NCBI RefSeq assembly: GCF_001421245.1
Contig: NZ_LMKE01000027.1
Location: 17,741-81,740, forward strand
Length of the DNA stretch: 64,000 nucleotides
Reading direction: 5' to 3'
From: Sphingomonas sp. Leaf10
Lineage (GTDB): Bacteria; Pseudomonadota; Alphaproteobacteria; Sphingomonadales; Sphingomonadaceae
The position numbers were made by a program, and so were the translations under genes. Position 1 is the stretch's first letter. Each line of letters opens with the position of its first letter. Shown in pieces: positions 16,678 through 25,598 of the stretch. The notes below the pieces were generated by a model. That model did no database searches and was not told the origin of the DNA. It was given only the letters and a program-made list of their open reading frames with translations.

Positions 16678-19118
16678 CGCCTGCCACGACCCGCCGCGCG
16701 ATCGACAGCGGCTGGACCTTTCGTCAGTTCGGGCAGGACGACTGGCTGCCGGCGCAGGTGCCGGGGTCGAACTTCACCGACCTGTGGCGTGCCAAGCTGA
16801 TCGAGGATCCTTATTTCGGCGACGTCGAACCGCGGCTCGAATGGATCGAACGGGCCGATTGGGAATATCGCTGCACCTTCGACGTGACCGCTGACGAACT
16901 GGCCGGCGATGGTGCGGCATTGGTGTTCGACGGGCTGGACACGTTGTGCGACGTGCGGCTGAACGACGCGGCGCTGTTGTCGGCCGACAATATGTTCCGC
17001 ACCTATCGCATCGACGTGCGCGACCGGTTGCGGATCGGTGCCAACGAACTGGCGCTGCATTTCCGCTCGCCCGTGCGCTATGGCGAGGCGCGCCGGGCGG
17101 CGGACGGGTTCTGCTACCCGGCGGAAAACGACAAGACCGTCGCGCGAGCCAGCGTCCATGTCCGCAAGGCCCCCTATCATTTCGGCTGGGACTGGGGCCC
17201 GAAATATATCACCGCCGGGGTGTGGCGCCCGGTGTGGCTGGACGTCGTGCGGCGCGGCCGGATCGTCGATCTTCAGTACCGCATCGATGCGCTCGACGAT
17301 GCGCAGGCGGTCGTGACGTTCGATGTCGAACTGGATGGCAGCGGCACCGTCGAGATCGCCTGCGACGTGGCCGGGGTCGCGCCGGTGCGGGTCGCGGCTG
17401 GGGCGGGCAAGGCGACCGCGCGGGTCGTCATCGCTGCGCCGCGTCGCTGGTGGCCGAACGGCTTGGGCGATCCGTTCCTCTATCGCTTCACCGCGACGCT
17501 GTCCGACGACGCCGGCGTGATCGATCGTGCGACGACGCGCGTCGGCTTGCGCACCATCCGGGTCCGCAACGAACCCGATGCGATCGGCGAATGTTTCGAG
17601 ATCGAGGTGAACGGCCGCCGCACCTTCATGAAGGGCGCGAACTATATCCCGTCGGACAGCTTCCTCGAACGGGTGACGCCCGGGCGATATCGGCAGCTGT
17701 TCCGCGACGCGGTCGACGCCAATATGAACATGCTGCGCGTCTGGGGCGGCGGCACCTATGAAAGCGACCTGTTCCACGATCTGGCCGACGAACACGGCAT
17801 CCTGATCTGGCAGGATTTCATGTTCAGCTGCACGCTCTATCCCTTCGATCCGGCGTTCCTCGCCAATGTCGCCGAAGAGGCGCGGCAGCAGATCCGGCGG
17901 CTGCGACGGCATCCCTCGCTGGCGCTGTGGTGCGGCAACAACGAAGTGGCGCTGGGCGTCGCGCACTGGAACTGGCCGACGACCTTTGCCTATCCGGACG
18001 GGCTGTTCGACCGGCTGGTCGCGGGCAATCGCGACCTGTTCGAACGGGTGCTGCGCGATCTGGTCGCCGACCATGATCCCGACCGGTTCTACATGGCATC
18101 GTCGCCGATCGGTTTCTGGAACGATCCCGCCGACGATGTGCGCGGCGACAGCCACTATTGGGGCGTCTGGCATGGCGAGGAACCGCTCGACGCCTATGCG
18201 AAGCGCATTCCACGCTTCATGAGCGAATATGGCTTCCAGTCCTATCCCGACATCGCGTCGGTCGAACGCTTCACCGACCCCGCCGACCGGGTGGTGGGGT
18301 CCGACGTGCTGGCGCTGCACCAGAAGCATCCGCGCGGCGATGCGATCATCGGCCGGTTCCTGCGCGAACATTATGGCCAACCGCGCGACTTCGCCGCCTT
18401 CTGTACGCTCAGCCAGCTGACCCAGGCAGATGGGCTGCGCATCGCGTTCGAGGCGCACCGGCGGGCGATGCCCTATTGCATGGGTTCGCTCTATTGGCAG
18501 TTCAACGACTGTTTCCCGGCGATATCGTGGTCGAGCATCGACTATTATGGCCGGTGGAAAGCGCTGCACTATCAGGCGGCACGCTCGTTCGCGCCGCTGA
18601 TCCTGTCGGCGGAGGCGGTCGCCGACGGGTTCGACATCCATATCATATCGGACCGGGTCGATACGGTCGATGCCGAGCTGCTGCTCGAAGTGATCGATTA
18701 CGACGGTGTGGCGACGTGGCGGTGGCAGGCGCCGGTGACGATCACCGGCAACCACGCCGCCGTCTTCGCACGCGTTCCCGCAGCTGCCGCCAGCGATGCG
18801 AAGCTGCTGATCGGCCGGGTCGTCAGCGACGGGCAAGAGCTTGCGCGATACGTCCGAATGCTGGCCGATCCCGTAAACTGCCGATTACCCGATCCGGCCC
18901 TGCATGCATGGGTCGAGGATGGCGCGGTCGTCGTCCGCGCCGAACGGTTCGCCCGCGCGGTTCGGATCGTCGTCGATGCCGGACATGGCAACCTTGCCGA
19001 CAATTATTTCGACCTGCTGCCGGGGGAGGAGCGTCATGTTCCGCTACGCCACGGGCTGCTGCCGGCCGATGCGCCGGTATCGGTTTCCAGTATGGTCGAC
19101 TGGATCGAACCGGCATGA
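16674..19118 (+). CDS. GH2 family beta-mannosidase, cytoplasmic
   Basis: An 814-residue glycoside hydrolase family 2 beta-mannosidase, which removes terminal beta-mannose, for example from Man-beta-1,4-GlcNAc. The acid/base is Glu424 in WCGNNE and the nucleophile is Glu518 in MSEYGFQS; HFGWDWGPK and YWQFNDCFPAISWSS are further family signatures. There is no signal peptide: the protein begins MTPATTRRAIDSGW and goes directly into the sugar-binding domain. It should therefore act in the cytoplasm on an imported disaccharide or short oligosaccharide. Both ends overlap neighbouring genes by 4 nt. Confidence 0.93.
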   Translation: MTPATTRRAIDSGWTFRQFGQDDWLPAQVPGSNFTDLWRAKLIEDPYFGDVEPRLEWIERADWEYRCTFDVTADELAGDGAALVFDGLDTLCDVRLNDAALLSADNMFRTYRIDVRDRLRIGANELALHFRSPVRYGEARRAADGFCYPAENDKTVARASVHVRKAPYHFGWDWGPKYITAGVWRPVWLDVVRRGRIVDLQYRIDALDDAQAVVTFDVELDGSGTVEIACDVAGVAPVRVAAGAGKATARVVIAAPRRWWPNGLGDPFLYRFTATLSDDAGVIDRATTRVGLRTIRVRNEPDAIGECFEIEVNGRRTFMKGANYIPSDSFLERVTPGRYRQLFRDAVDANMNMLRVWGGGTYESDLFHDLADEHGILIWQDFMFSCTLYPFDPAFLANVAEEARQQIRRLRRHPSLALWCGNNEVALGVAHWNWPTTFAYPDGLFDRLVAGNRDLFERVLRDLVADHDPDRFYMASSPIGFWNDPADDVRGDSHYWGVWHGEEPLDAYAKRIPRFMSEYGFQSYPDIASVERFTDPADRVVGSDVLALHQKHPRGDAIIGRFLREHYGQPRDFAAFCTLSQLTQADGLRIAFEAHRRAMPYCMGSLYWQFNDCFPAISWSSIDYYGRWKALHYQAARSFAPLILSAEAVADGFDIHIISDRVDTVDAELLLEVIDYDGVATWRWQAPVTITGNHAAVFARVPAAAASDAKLLIGRVVSDGQELARYVRMLADPVNCRLPDPALHAWVEDGAVVVRAERFARAVRIVVDAGHGNLADNYFDLLPGEERHVPLRHGLLPADAPVSVSSMVDWIEPA

Positions 19119-20749
19119 GGGCGTTGGCCGCGATGTTTGCCCTATTGGCGAGCGCGCCGGCGGTCGCACAGGGCGCGCCGTTGGCGCTCGGCGTCGACGA
19201 ACTGCTCCGCTGGGCCCCGGACGGGCCGACCGCCGATCCGGGGCAGGTCGCGCGGGTGCCGCTTGCGCAGCGCTTCCGCGTGGCGCCGATCGGGCGAAAC
19301 CGGGCGATCGATCCGCAGGTGCGGGTGTTGTATGCACCCGACGGGATGAACGTGCTGGGCGGACAGCCGACGGCTGGCGCGCGCTTCAACGGCTATACCT
19401 TCAGCCATTGGCCGCAGATCGACCTGTTCGCATGGTTCGCCGGCACCGCCGATCGCGGGATCAACCTGCCGGCGCGCGGCTGGGTGGAGGCGGCGCATCG
19501 CAACGGGGTGCCGGTGATCGGTACGGTGTTCTTCGCACCGGTCGCATGGGGCGGGTCGCCGAACACCGTCGCGTCGTTCCTGCGCCGCGATGCACGGGGA
19601 CATTTTCCGGCGGCGACGCAACTCGTGCGGATCGCACGCCATTACCGATTCGACGGCTGGTTCGTGAATGCCGAAACCGATGGCGCCGACGGGCAGGCGA
19701 TGATCGATTTCATGGCCGAATTGCGCGCGATCGCTCCGCCGACGATGACGATCCACTGGTATGATGCATTGCTGCCCGATGGCCGTGTCGTCTGGCAGAA
19801 TGCGCTGACCCACGCCAATCTGCGGTTCCTGCAGGACGGTGCGCGGCGAACGGCGGACGCGATGTTCCTGAATTACGACTGGACGCGGCAGGGGCTGATC
19901 GACGGCGCGACCCTCGCGGAACGGTCGGGGCGCAGCCGCCACGACCTGTTCATCGGTGCCGATCTATGGCCCGCGCGCAATGCCCAGCCGGCGTTCCGGA
20001 ATACCGCATGGCTCGATGCGCTGCGTGAACGGCCGGGTGGGCGGGCGCTCGGATCGATCGCGCTGTTCGCCCCTCATTTCGGGTATGATTTCCCGGGGGA
20101 TGCACGCACGCCGCGCTTCAGCAATTTCGATCACGACCCGCGCGACGTCGCGCGCTTCTACGATGCCGAACGGCGGCTGTTCGCCGGCGACACCCGCAAC
20201 ATGGCCGACCCGGCACGCATCGGCTGGACGGGCGTATCGTCGCTGGCGCCGACCCATGGTATCGTGCCGACCCTGCCGTTCACCACCAGCTTCAACACCG
20301 GCCATGGCCGTATCGACGCCCGCGAGGGTAAGGTGGTCGGCGGAGCGTGGCATGACATGGCGCGGCAGGACGTATTGCCGACATGGCAATTCGCGACGAT
20401 CGGCAACCGACCGGCGGTAACCGACTATGATTTTGATCGTCCCTTTGACGGCGGGTCGTCGCTGCGGATCGCCCCCGACGGATCGGGCAGCCGGACGTCG
20501 GTGCCGCTATATGCGTTGCGCCTGCCGCGAACGGTCAGGATCACCGCGGTTTCCCGTGGTGGAACCGGTTACGCCTTACGCGTGGGCAACCATATGCGCG
20601 CCTTGCCTGTGTCGACCGAATGGCAGGCAACAAGCTGGTGTGTTCGCGCACCCACGGCGGAAGCGCGTGTCTCGCTGAACATCGGACGCGCCGCGCATCA
20701 GCCGATCAACATCGGCCGAATTACGATCGAGGCGGGCTGCGGCGATTAG
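19115..20749 (+). CDS. GH85 endo-beta-N-acetylglucosaminidase
   Basis: A 544-residue enzyme with signal peptide MRALAAMFALLASAPAVAQ. The GH85 catalytic pair is present in GWFVNAETDG: Asn185 (stabilises the oxazoline intermediate) and Glu187 (acid/base). Nearby family features are GYTFSHWPQIDLFAWFAG, GVPVIGTVFFAPVAWGG, MTIHWYDALLPDG, ADAMFLNYDW and PFTTSFNTGHG. GH85 enzymes cut between the two GlcNAc residues of the N-glycan core, which frees the glycan with one GlcNAc at its reducing end. This is the gene that most strongly marks the locus as N-glycan directed. It is last in the transporter operon and overlaps the GH2 stop by 4 nt. Confidence 0.9.
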   Translation: MRALAAMFALLASAPAVAQGAPLALGVDELLRWAPDGPTADPGQVARVPLAQRFRVAPIGRNRAIDPQVRVLYAPDGMNVLGGQPTAGARFNGYTFSHWPQIDLFAWFAGTADRGINLPARGWVEAAHRNGVPVIGTVFFAPVAWGGSPNTVASFLRRDARGHFPAATQLVRIARHYRFDGWFVNAETDGADGQAMIDFMAELRAIAPPTMTIHWYDALLPDGRVVWQNALTHANLRFLQDGARRTADAMFLNYDWTRQGLIDGATLAERSGRSRHDLFIGADLWPARNAQPAFRNTAWLDALRERPGGRALGSIALFAPHFGYDFPGDARTPRFSNFDHDPRDVARFYDAERRLFAGDTRNMADPARIGWTGVSSLAPTHGIVPTLPFTTSFNTGHGRIDAREGKVVGGAWHDMARQDVLPTWQFATIGNRPAVTDYDFDRPFDGGSSLRIAPDGSGSRTSVPLYALRLPRTVRITAVSRGGTGYALRVGNHMRALPVSTEWQATSWCVRAPTAEARVSLNIGRAAHQPINIGRITIEAGCGD

Positions 20750-20783
20750 AAAGACGCTTGACATAATCGCCGGACGCCATGCA

Positions 20784-20797
20784 TGTAATCGATTACA
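20784..20797. promoter_or_regulatory. LacI-type operator before TonB receptor gene
   Basis: TGTAAT-CG-ATTACA, a perfect palindrome that extends to 16 bp (20783-20798). It lies 34 bp after the GH85 stop and 89 bp before the preferred receptor start. It shares both half-sites with the operators at 10576 and 11697, and implies a separate promoter for receptor, flavoprotein and GH125 genes. Confidence 0.75.
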
Positions 20798-20886
20798 TCA
20801 TGCGGCGGTACGAATCGACGGAAGATCGATCGCGGCGGCGGCAACATGCGCGGCGCAGGGGTCGCACCATGCAAAGGGAGGGACGG

Positions 20887-23800
20887 ATGAAGGCGTTTTC
20901 ATTTGGCGGAACCGGTCGTGCCCGGCTGATGGCCGGGGTCGCGGTCGCGGCAGTCGTCGGCTTTGCCGGCATGGCACAGGCGCAAACGACCACCGGCGCC
21001 AATCCGGTCGGCACCGACGCGCCCGTCACCACGGCGGAGGCGACGCAGGGTGAGGGCGACGGCGAAATCCTCGTCACCGGTTATCGTTCGTCGATCGACC
21101 GCAACCTGCGCGACAAGCGCAATTCGGCCGCAGTGGTCGAAGTCATCACCGCCGAAGACATCAGCAAATTCCCCGACCGCAACGTCGCCGACGCGCTGCA
21201 ACGTGTGCCGGGCGTTGTCATCACCCGCGATGGCGGCGAAGGACGCACCGTCAGTGTCCGCGGCCTGCAACCCGACCTGACGCTGACGCTGCTCAACGGC
21301 AACTATATCGCGACGTCGGAAACCAACAGCGAAGCGACCCGCTCGTTCAACTTCCTGCTGATGCCCTCCAACCTGTTGGGCAAGGCCGAGTTGTTCAAAT
21401 CGTCCGAAGCCCGCATCGACGAAGGCGGCATCGGCGGCACGGTGATCCTGCACACCCGCCGCCCGCTCGACCTGCCGGCCTGGTCGGGGTTCGTGACGGC
21501 CGAAGGCACCTATGCCGACACGACCGAGCGCGTCGATCCGCAGCTGTCGGGTCAGCTGTCGTGGAAGAACAAGGACGAGACGTTCGGCGTACTGGTCAGC
21601 GGCACTTGGCAGAAGCGCCAGACGCGCACGATGAGCGCCACGACCGAAGACTGGCTGTGGTACGATCAGAACGGCGCGCGCAGCGGCGTCGACGTCAACG
21701 GTACGCCGTTTTCGCCGCAGCCGAGCGAATGGTGGGGTCAGTCGGGGTTCAACGACCAGAATGGTCGGCTCTATTCGGGCTTCTTCATGCCGACCGCGGT
21801 CAATTTCGGCATCCGCGACGAAAATCGTGAGCGATTGGGCATTCAGGCGACGGCACAGTGGCGGCCGACCGACGGCCTGACGCTGACCGCCAATTACTTC
21901 CGGTTCAACCTGACCGGCGATTACGTAAATAATTCGCTGAAGGTGCCCGAGTGGAACATCGCCCGCTTCAACGGCGACGGCAACTGGGCGGGCGGTCGGT
22001 TGCTCGACAAGCTGAACTTCGATCCCAGCGGCACGGTCGTGACCGGCGCCCAGTTCAGCCTGCAACAGGGCAAGACCTATTATTGCAGCGAAGCGCAGGC
22101 CGCGGCCGGCGGGCAGCGCCCCGGCGGCTGGGGTCCCGACGACTGCACCGTCCCGACGCCGCAGCTGACCGGTGGCTATAGCCGCGAAGAAGCGCTGTCG
22201 CAGACCGCCGATTTCGAGGCGGAATACAAGAGCGACAACTTCGTCGGCGTGGTGAAGCTCGGCCGCACCTGGTCCGAAGGCGGTCCGTCGATCAACTTCC
22301 GCATGTCGGCCAAGCCGCGCGTGGCGATCAACGGCCAGTATCAGCCGGGTAACCGCTTTACGTCGTGGGACCTGACCGGCACGCCGACGATGACTTTCTC
22401 CCCCGATTTGCAGGACCGCATCCTCGGCGGCTTCTCCGAAATCGACGTCGGGTCGACCGATTCATCGTGGATCAACACCCGCATCTCGCAATATTACGGC
22501 CAGGCGGACGGCACCTGGATGGTGTCGAACGGCGCGTTCGACACGTTGCAGTTCGGCGTGAAGTATCGCGACGGATCGGTGCATCGCAACACCGGCAACA
22601 CCATCTGGAACTGCCCCGGCACCACCACCCGCTACCAGCAGTGCGACACGACCGCGAGCACCGCGCGGCCCGAATTCTTCCTGTCGGACCCGATCACCAA
22701 CATCCCCGGCGGCTTCAGCGCCAACGTGTTCCCCGGCATCAACTTCACCAATTACCTCAGCTATCTCGACGATCGCTATGGCGGGTCGGTGCGGTTCGAG
22801 GAGCCGGACTTCATCTACAATGTCGGCGAAAAGATCTGGTCGGGCTATGTCCAGGCGAACTTCAAGACCGATCGCCTGCGCGGTAACTGGGGCGTGCGGG
22901 TTGTGCATACCAAGCAGCGCGCGGAGTCGACCGACGCGGTCGAACGCTTCCTCGACTATTTCGCCGATGGTCCCGATGGTCGCCCGCTGGCCTGTACCCC
23001 GGGTGCCGCGAACCAGATATGCGAAAGCGGGTTCGTGCGGGCCGAGGTGCGCGAGAAGACGTTCGAACTGAACACGCTGGACAAGACCTATACCGACGTC
23101 CTGCCCAGCCTGAACGTCGCATTCGACGTCACCCCCAGCCTCGTCGCGCGTGGTGCGGTGGCCAAGGTGATCGCACGGCCGGCCTTCACCAACCTCGCCT
23201 TCCCCGGCGCGCTGAACTTCGTGTCGGAGGAATATAGCAGCGACCGCGTCGCAGGCGGCGGCACCAGCCAGCCGGGCTGGACCGGCAGCGGCAGCAACAA
23301 GGACCTCGAAGCGTTCCAGGCATGGCAGTATGACCTCGGCCTCGAATGGTATTATCATCGCGGGTCGGTGATCGGCGTCGGCCTGTTCCGCAAGGACGTG
23401 AAGAACTTCGTCGTGCCGGTGTCGCAGGATCAGGCGGTGACGATCGGGGGTGAGACGGTCAACGTCCGCAACTTCTCGACCCAGGCCAATGGCCAGAACG
23501 GCGTGTCGCAGGGCATCGAATTCTATGCACAGCACACGTTTGACTTCGGCGTCGGCTATCAGGCCAACCTGACGTTCAACGACACCAACACCGCCGCCGT
23601 CGTGCTGGCCGGGCGCGAGATCGCCGAATCGCCGCTGGTCGGCAGCGCCGAGAACCAGGCGAACTTCACGCTGTTCTACGAGAATGACCGGTTCCTCGCC
23701 CGCGCCTCGTACAACCGGCGTGGCGAGGTGGTGAACGGCACCCACAACCAGCTGACCATCTATACCGAGCCGTATGAGCAGGTGGACCTGAACGTCGCGT

Positions 23801-23955
23801 TCAACATCACGCCGCAACTGGTGCTGTCGGCATCGGTGCTGAACCTGACCAAGTCCGAACTGCGCCAGCATCTGGGCAACGATACCAAGGCCCGGTTCTG
23901 GACCAACGGCTATTCGGGCCGGATTGCGTTTGCCGGCGCGACGTTCAAGTTCTGA
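20887..23955 (+). CDS. TonB-dependent receptor (Caulobacter-type), probably for N-glycan oligosaccharides
   Basis: A 1022-residue outer-membrane receptor. The signal peptide (KAFSFGGTGRARLMAGVAVA, cleavage after AQAQ) is followed by a TonB-box-like ILVTGYRSSIDRN, the plug (AEDISKFPDRNVADALQRVPGV, RGLQPDLTLTLLNGN) and a long beta-barrel ending in an aromatic residue (AGATFKF). The ATG at 20887 has a GGGAGGG ribosome site; earlier in-frame starts (20779, 20869) are less likely because the first would place coding sequence across the operator. It begins the third unit of the glycan locus and would import oligosaccharides into the periplasm. Confidence 0.93.
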   Translation: MKAFSFGGTGRARLMAGVAVAAVVGFAGMAQAQTTTGANPVGTDAPVTTAEATQGEGDGEILVTGYRSSIDRNLRDKRNSAAVVEVITAEDISKFPDRNVADALQRVPGVVITRDGGEGRTVSVRGLQPDLTLTLLNGNYIATSETNSEATRSFNFLLMPSNLLGKAELFKSSEARIDEGGIGGTVILHTRRPLDLPAWSGFVTAEGTYADTTERVDPQLSGQLSWKNKDETFGVLVSGTWQKRQTRTMSATTEDWLWYDQNGARSGVDVNGTPFSPQPSEWWGQSGFNDQNGRLYSGFFMPTAVNFGIRDENRERLGIQATAQWRPTDGLTLTANYFRFNLTGDYVNNSLKVPEWNIARFNGDGNWAGGRLLDKLNFDPSGTVVTGAQFSLQQGKTYYCSEAQAAAGGQRPGGWGPDDCTVPTPQLTGGYSREEALSQTADFEAEYKSDNFVGVVKLGRTWSEGGPSINFRMSAKPRVAINGQYQPGNRFTSWDLTGTPTMTFSPDLQDRILGGFSEIDVGSTDSSWINTRISQYYGQADGTWMVSNGAFDTLQFGVKYRDGSVHRNTGNTIWNCPGTTTRYQQCDTTASTARPEFFLSDPITNIPGGFSANVFPGINFTNYLSYLDDRYGGSVRFEEPDFIYNVGEKIWSGYVQANFKTDRLRGNWGVRVVHTKQRAESTDAVERFLDYFADGPDGRPLACTPGAANQICESGFVRAEVREKTFELNTLDKTYTDVLPSLNVAFDVTPSLVARGAVAKVIARPAFTNLAFPGALNFVSEEYSSDRVAGGGTSQPGWTGSGSNKDLEAFQAWQYDLGLEWYYHRGSVIGVGLFRKDVKNFVVPVSQDQAVTIGGETVNVRNFSTQANGQNGVSQGIEFYAQHTFDFGVGYQANLTFNDTNTAAVVLAGREIAESPLVGSAENQANFTLFYENDRFLARASYNRRGEVVNGTHNQLTIYTEPYEQVDLNVAFNITPQLVLSASVLNLTKSELRQHLGNDTKARFWTNGYSGRIAFAGATFKF

Positions 23956-24055
23956 ACGGACGACCCCGTGCGTCGGTGGCGCGCGGGGTCGATATCGCCG
24001 ATAGGGGCGCGCAGGCGTCCAGTCGCACGGACACGCGTGAACGGAGCCGAGCCGC

Positions 24056-25564
24056 ATGACCGACAACCGCATTCGCCAGATCGTCGTGCTGGGCGGCGGT
24101 AGCGCGGGATGGATGGCGGCGGCGGCACTCGCCACCTATCTGGGGCGCAGCGTATCGGTCCGGCTGGTCGAATCCGAGGAAGTCGGCATCGTCGGCGTGG
24201 GGGAATCGAGCGTCCCCCATATGAAGACGTTCAACAGCGAAACGCTGGGCATCGACGAGCGCGACTTCGTCACCCGCACCAACAGCACATTCAAGCTCGG
24301 CATCCGCTTCATCGATTGGGGCCGGGTCGGTGACGATTATATCCACGGGTTCGGCACCATCGGCCGCGGTCTCGGCCCGTTGCCGTTCCACCAGCTCTGG
24401 CTGAAACGCTTCCTTGCCGGGCGTGCCGGTCCGCTCGGCGATTATTCGTTGCAGACGGTCGCGGCGCCCGCCGGGAAATTCCAGTGGAGTGGTCCGCCCG
24501 GCACGCCGCTGTCCGACATCGCCTATGCCTATCACCTCGATGCCGTGCTCTATGCCCGGTTCCTGCGCGAACTGGCCGAGCGGCGCGGCGTCGAGCGGAT
24601 CGAGGGCAAGGTCGTCCGCGTCGAACAGGATGGCGACAGCGGTAACGTACAAGCGATCGTGCTGGACGACGGCCGGCGGATCGACGGCGAATTCTTCATC
24701 GACTGTTCGGGGTTCCGCGGCCTGCTGATCGAACAGACGCTGCGGACCGGCTATCTCGACTGGCGGCACTGGTTGCCGTGCGACCGGGCGTTCGCGGTTC
24801 CGTCGGCCTCGGTCGGACCGCCCATGCCCTATACCGAAGCGGCCGCCCGTCCGGCGGGCTGGCAATGGCGCATTCCGCTCCAGCACCGGGTCGGCAACGG
24901 CTATGTCTATTCCAGCGCGCATATCGACGACGATGCGGCTGCAGCGACGCTGCTGGATACGCTCGACGGCGAACCGCTCGATACGCCCCGACAGCTGCGC
25001 TTCACCGCCGGGCGGCGGGCGAAGGCATGGAACGGGAATGTCGTGGCGCTGGGACTGGCCGCCGGATTTCTGGAGCCGCTGGAATCGACCGGCATCTATC
25101 TGGCGCAGGCCGGCATCCGGCGGCTGTTGGGACTGTTTCCCGCGCGCGACATCGATCCGGCGCTGGCAGATCGGTTCAATCGCGAGACCGCGTTCGAATA
25201 TGAACGCACGCGGGATTTCCTCGTGCTGCATTATCACGCGACCCGTCGCGACGACACGCCATTCTGGAACGACTGCCGGACGATGGACGTACCCGATCCG
25301 CTGAAGGAAGCGATCGCGCTGTTCCGCGCCGATGGCCGCTATTTCCGCAACGGCGAGGATTTCTTTGCGCTGCCGAGCTGGGTGCAGGTGATGATCGGGC
25401 AGGGGATTATCCCGGCCGATTACCACCCGATCGTCGACGCCATGCCCGACGCCCATCTCGACCAGTATCTCACGCGGATTCGCGGCGAGATCGCGAGCGC
25501 CGTTGCCACGATGCCGATGCATCGGCACTTCATCGACCGCCATTGCAAGGCAGAGGTCGCCTGA
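24056..25564 (+). CDS. Tryptophan-halogenase-like flavoprotein
   Basis: A 502-residue protein of the flavin-dependent tryptophan halogenase family. It has the FAD loop VVLGGGSAGWMAAAAL at the N terminus, a Lys at position 80 in STFKLGIRF that corresponds to the catalytic lysine of true halogenases, a W-x-W-x-I motif (residues 269-273), and GLAAGFLEPLESTGIYLAQ near the second FAD site. Genes of this type often sit beside TonB receptors in sugar-use loci of Caulobacter, Xanthomonas and sphingomonads, where their substrate is unknown. Here it lies between the receptor and the GH125 gene and is probably co-transcribed with both. Whether it halogenates anything cannot be told. Confidence 0.88.
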   Translation: MTDNRIRQIVVLGGGSAGWMAAAALATYLGRSVSVRLVESEEVGIVGVGESSVPHMKTFNSETLGIDERDFVTRTNSTFKLGIRFIDWGRVGDDYIHGFGTIGRGLGPLPFHQLWLKRFLAGRAGPLGDYSLQTVAAPAGKFQWSGPPGTPLSDIAYAYHLDAVLYARFLRELAERRGVERIEGKVVRVEQDGDSGNVQAIVLDDGRRIDGEFFIDCSGFRGLLIEQTLRTGYLDWRHWLPCDRAFAVPSASVGPPMPYTEAAARPAGWQWRIPLQHRVGNGYVYSSAHIDDDAAAATLLDTLDGEPLDTPRQLRFTAGRRAKAWNGNVVALGLAAGFLEPLESTGIYLAQAGIRRLLGLFPARDIDPALADRFNRETAFEYERTRDFLVLHYHATRRDDTPFWNDCRTMDVPDPLKEAIALFRADGRYFRNGEDFFALPSWVQVMIGQGIIPADYHPIVDAMPDAHLDQYLTRIRGEIASAVATMPMHRHFIDRHCKAEVA

Positions 25565-25598
25565 CCCCGCCAAGCTTCAGGATAACGGAGACTGTCCC

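Noticed and set aside
16578..18836. 752-codon minus-strand frame opposite the GH2 gene
   Set aside because: Same shadow effect; catalytic GH2 motifs are on the plus strand.
20779..20886. Upstream start for the TonB receptor
   Set aside because: The extension has no signal-peptide character and would translate through the operator palindrome; the ATG at 20887 has a good ribosome site and a signal peptide.
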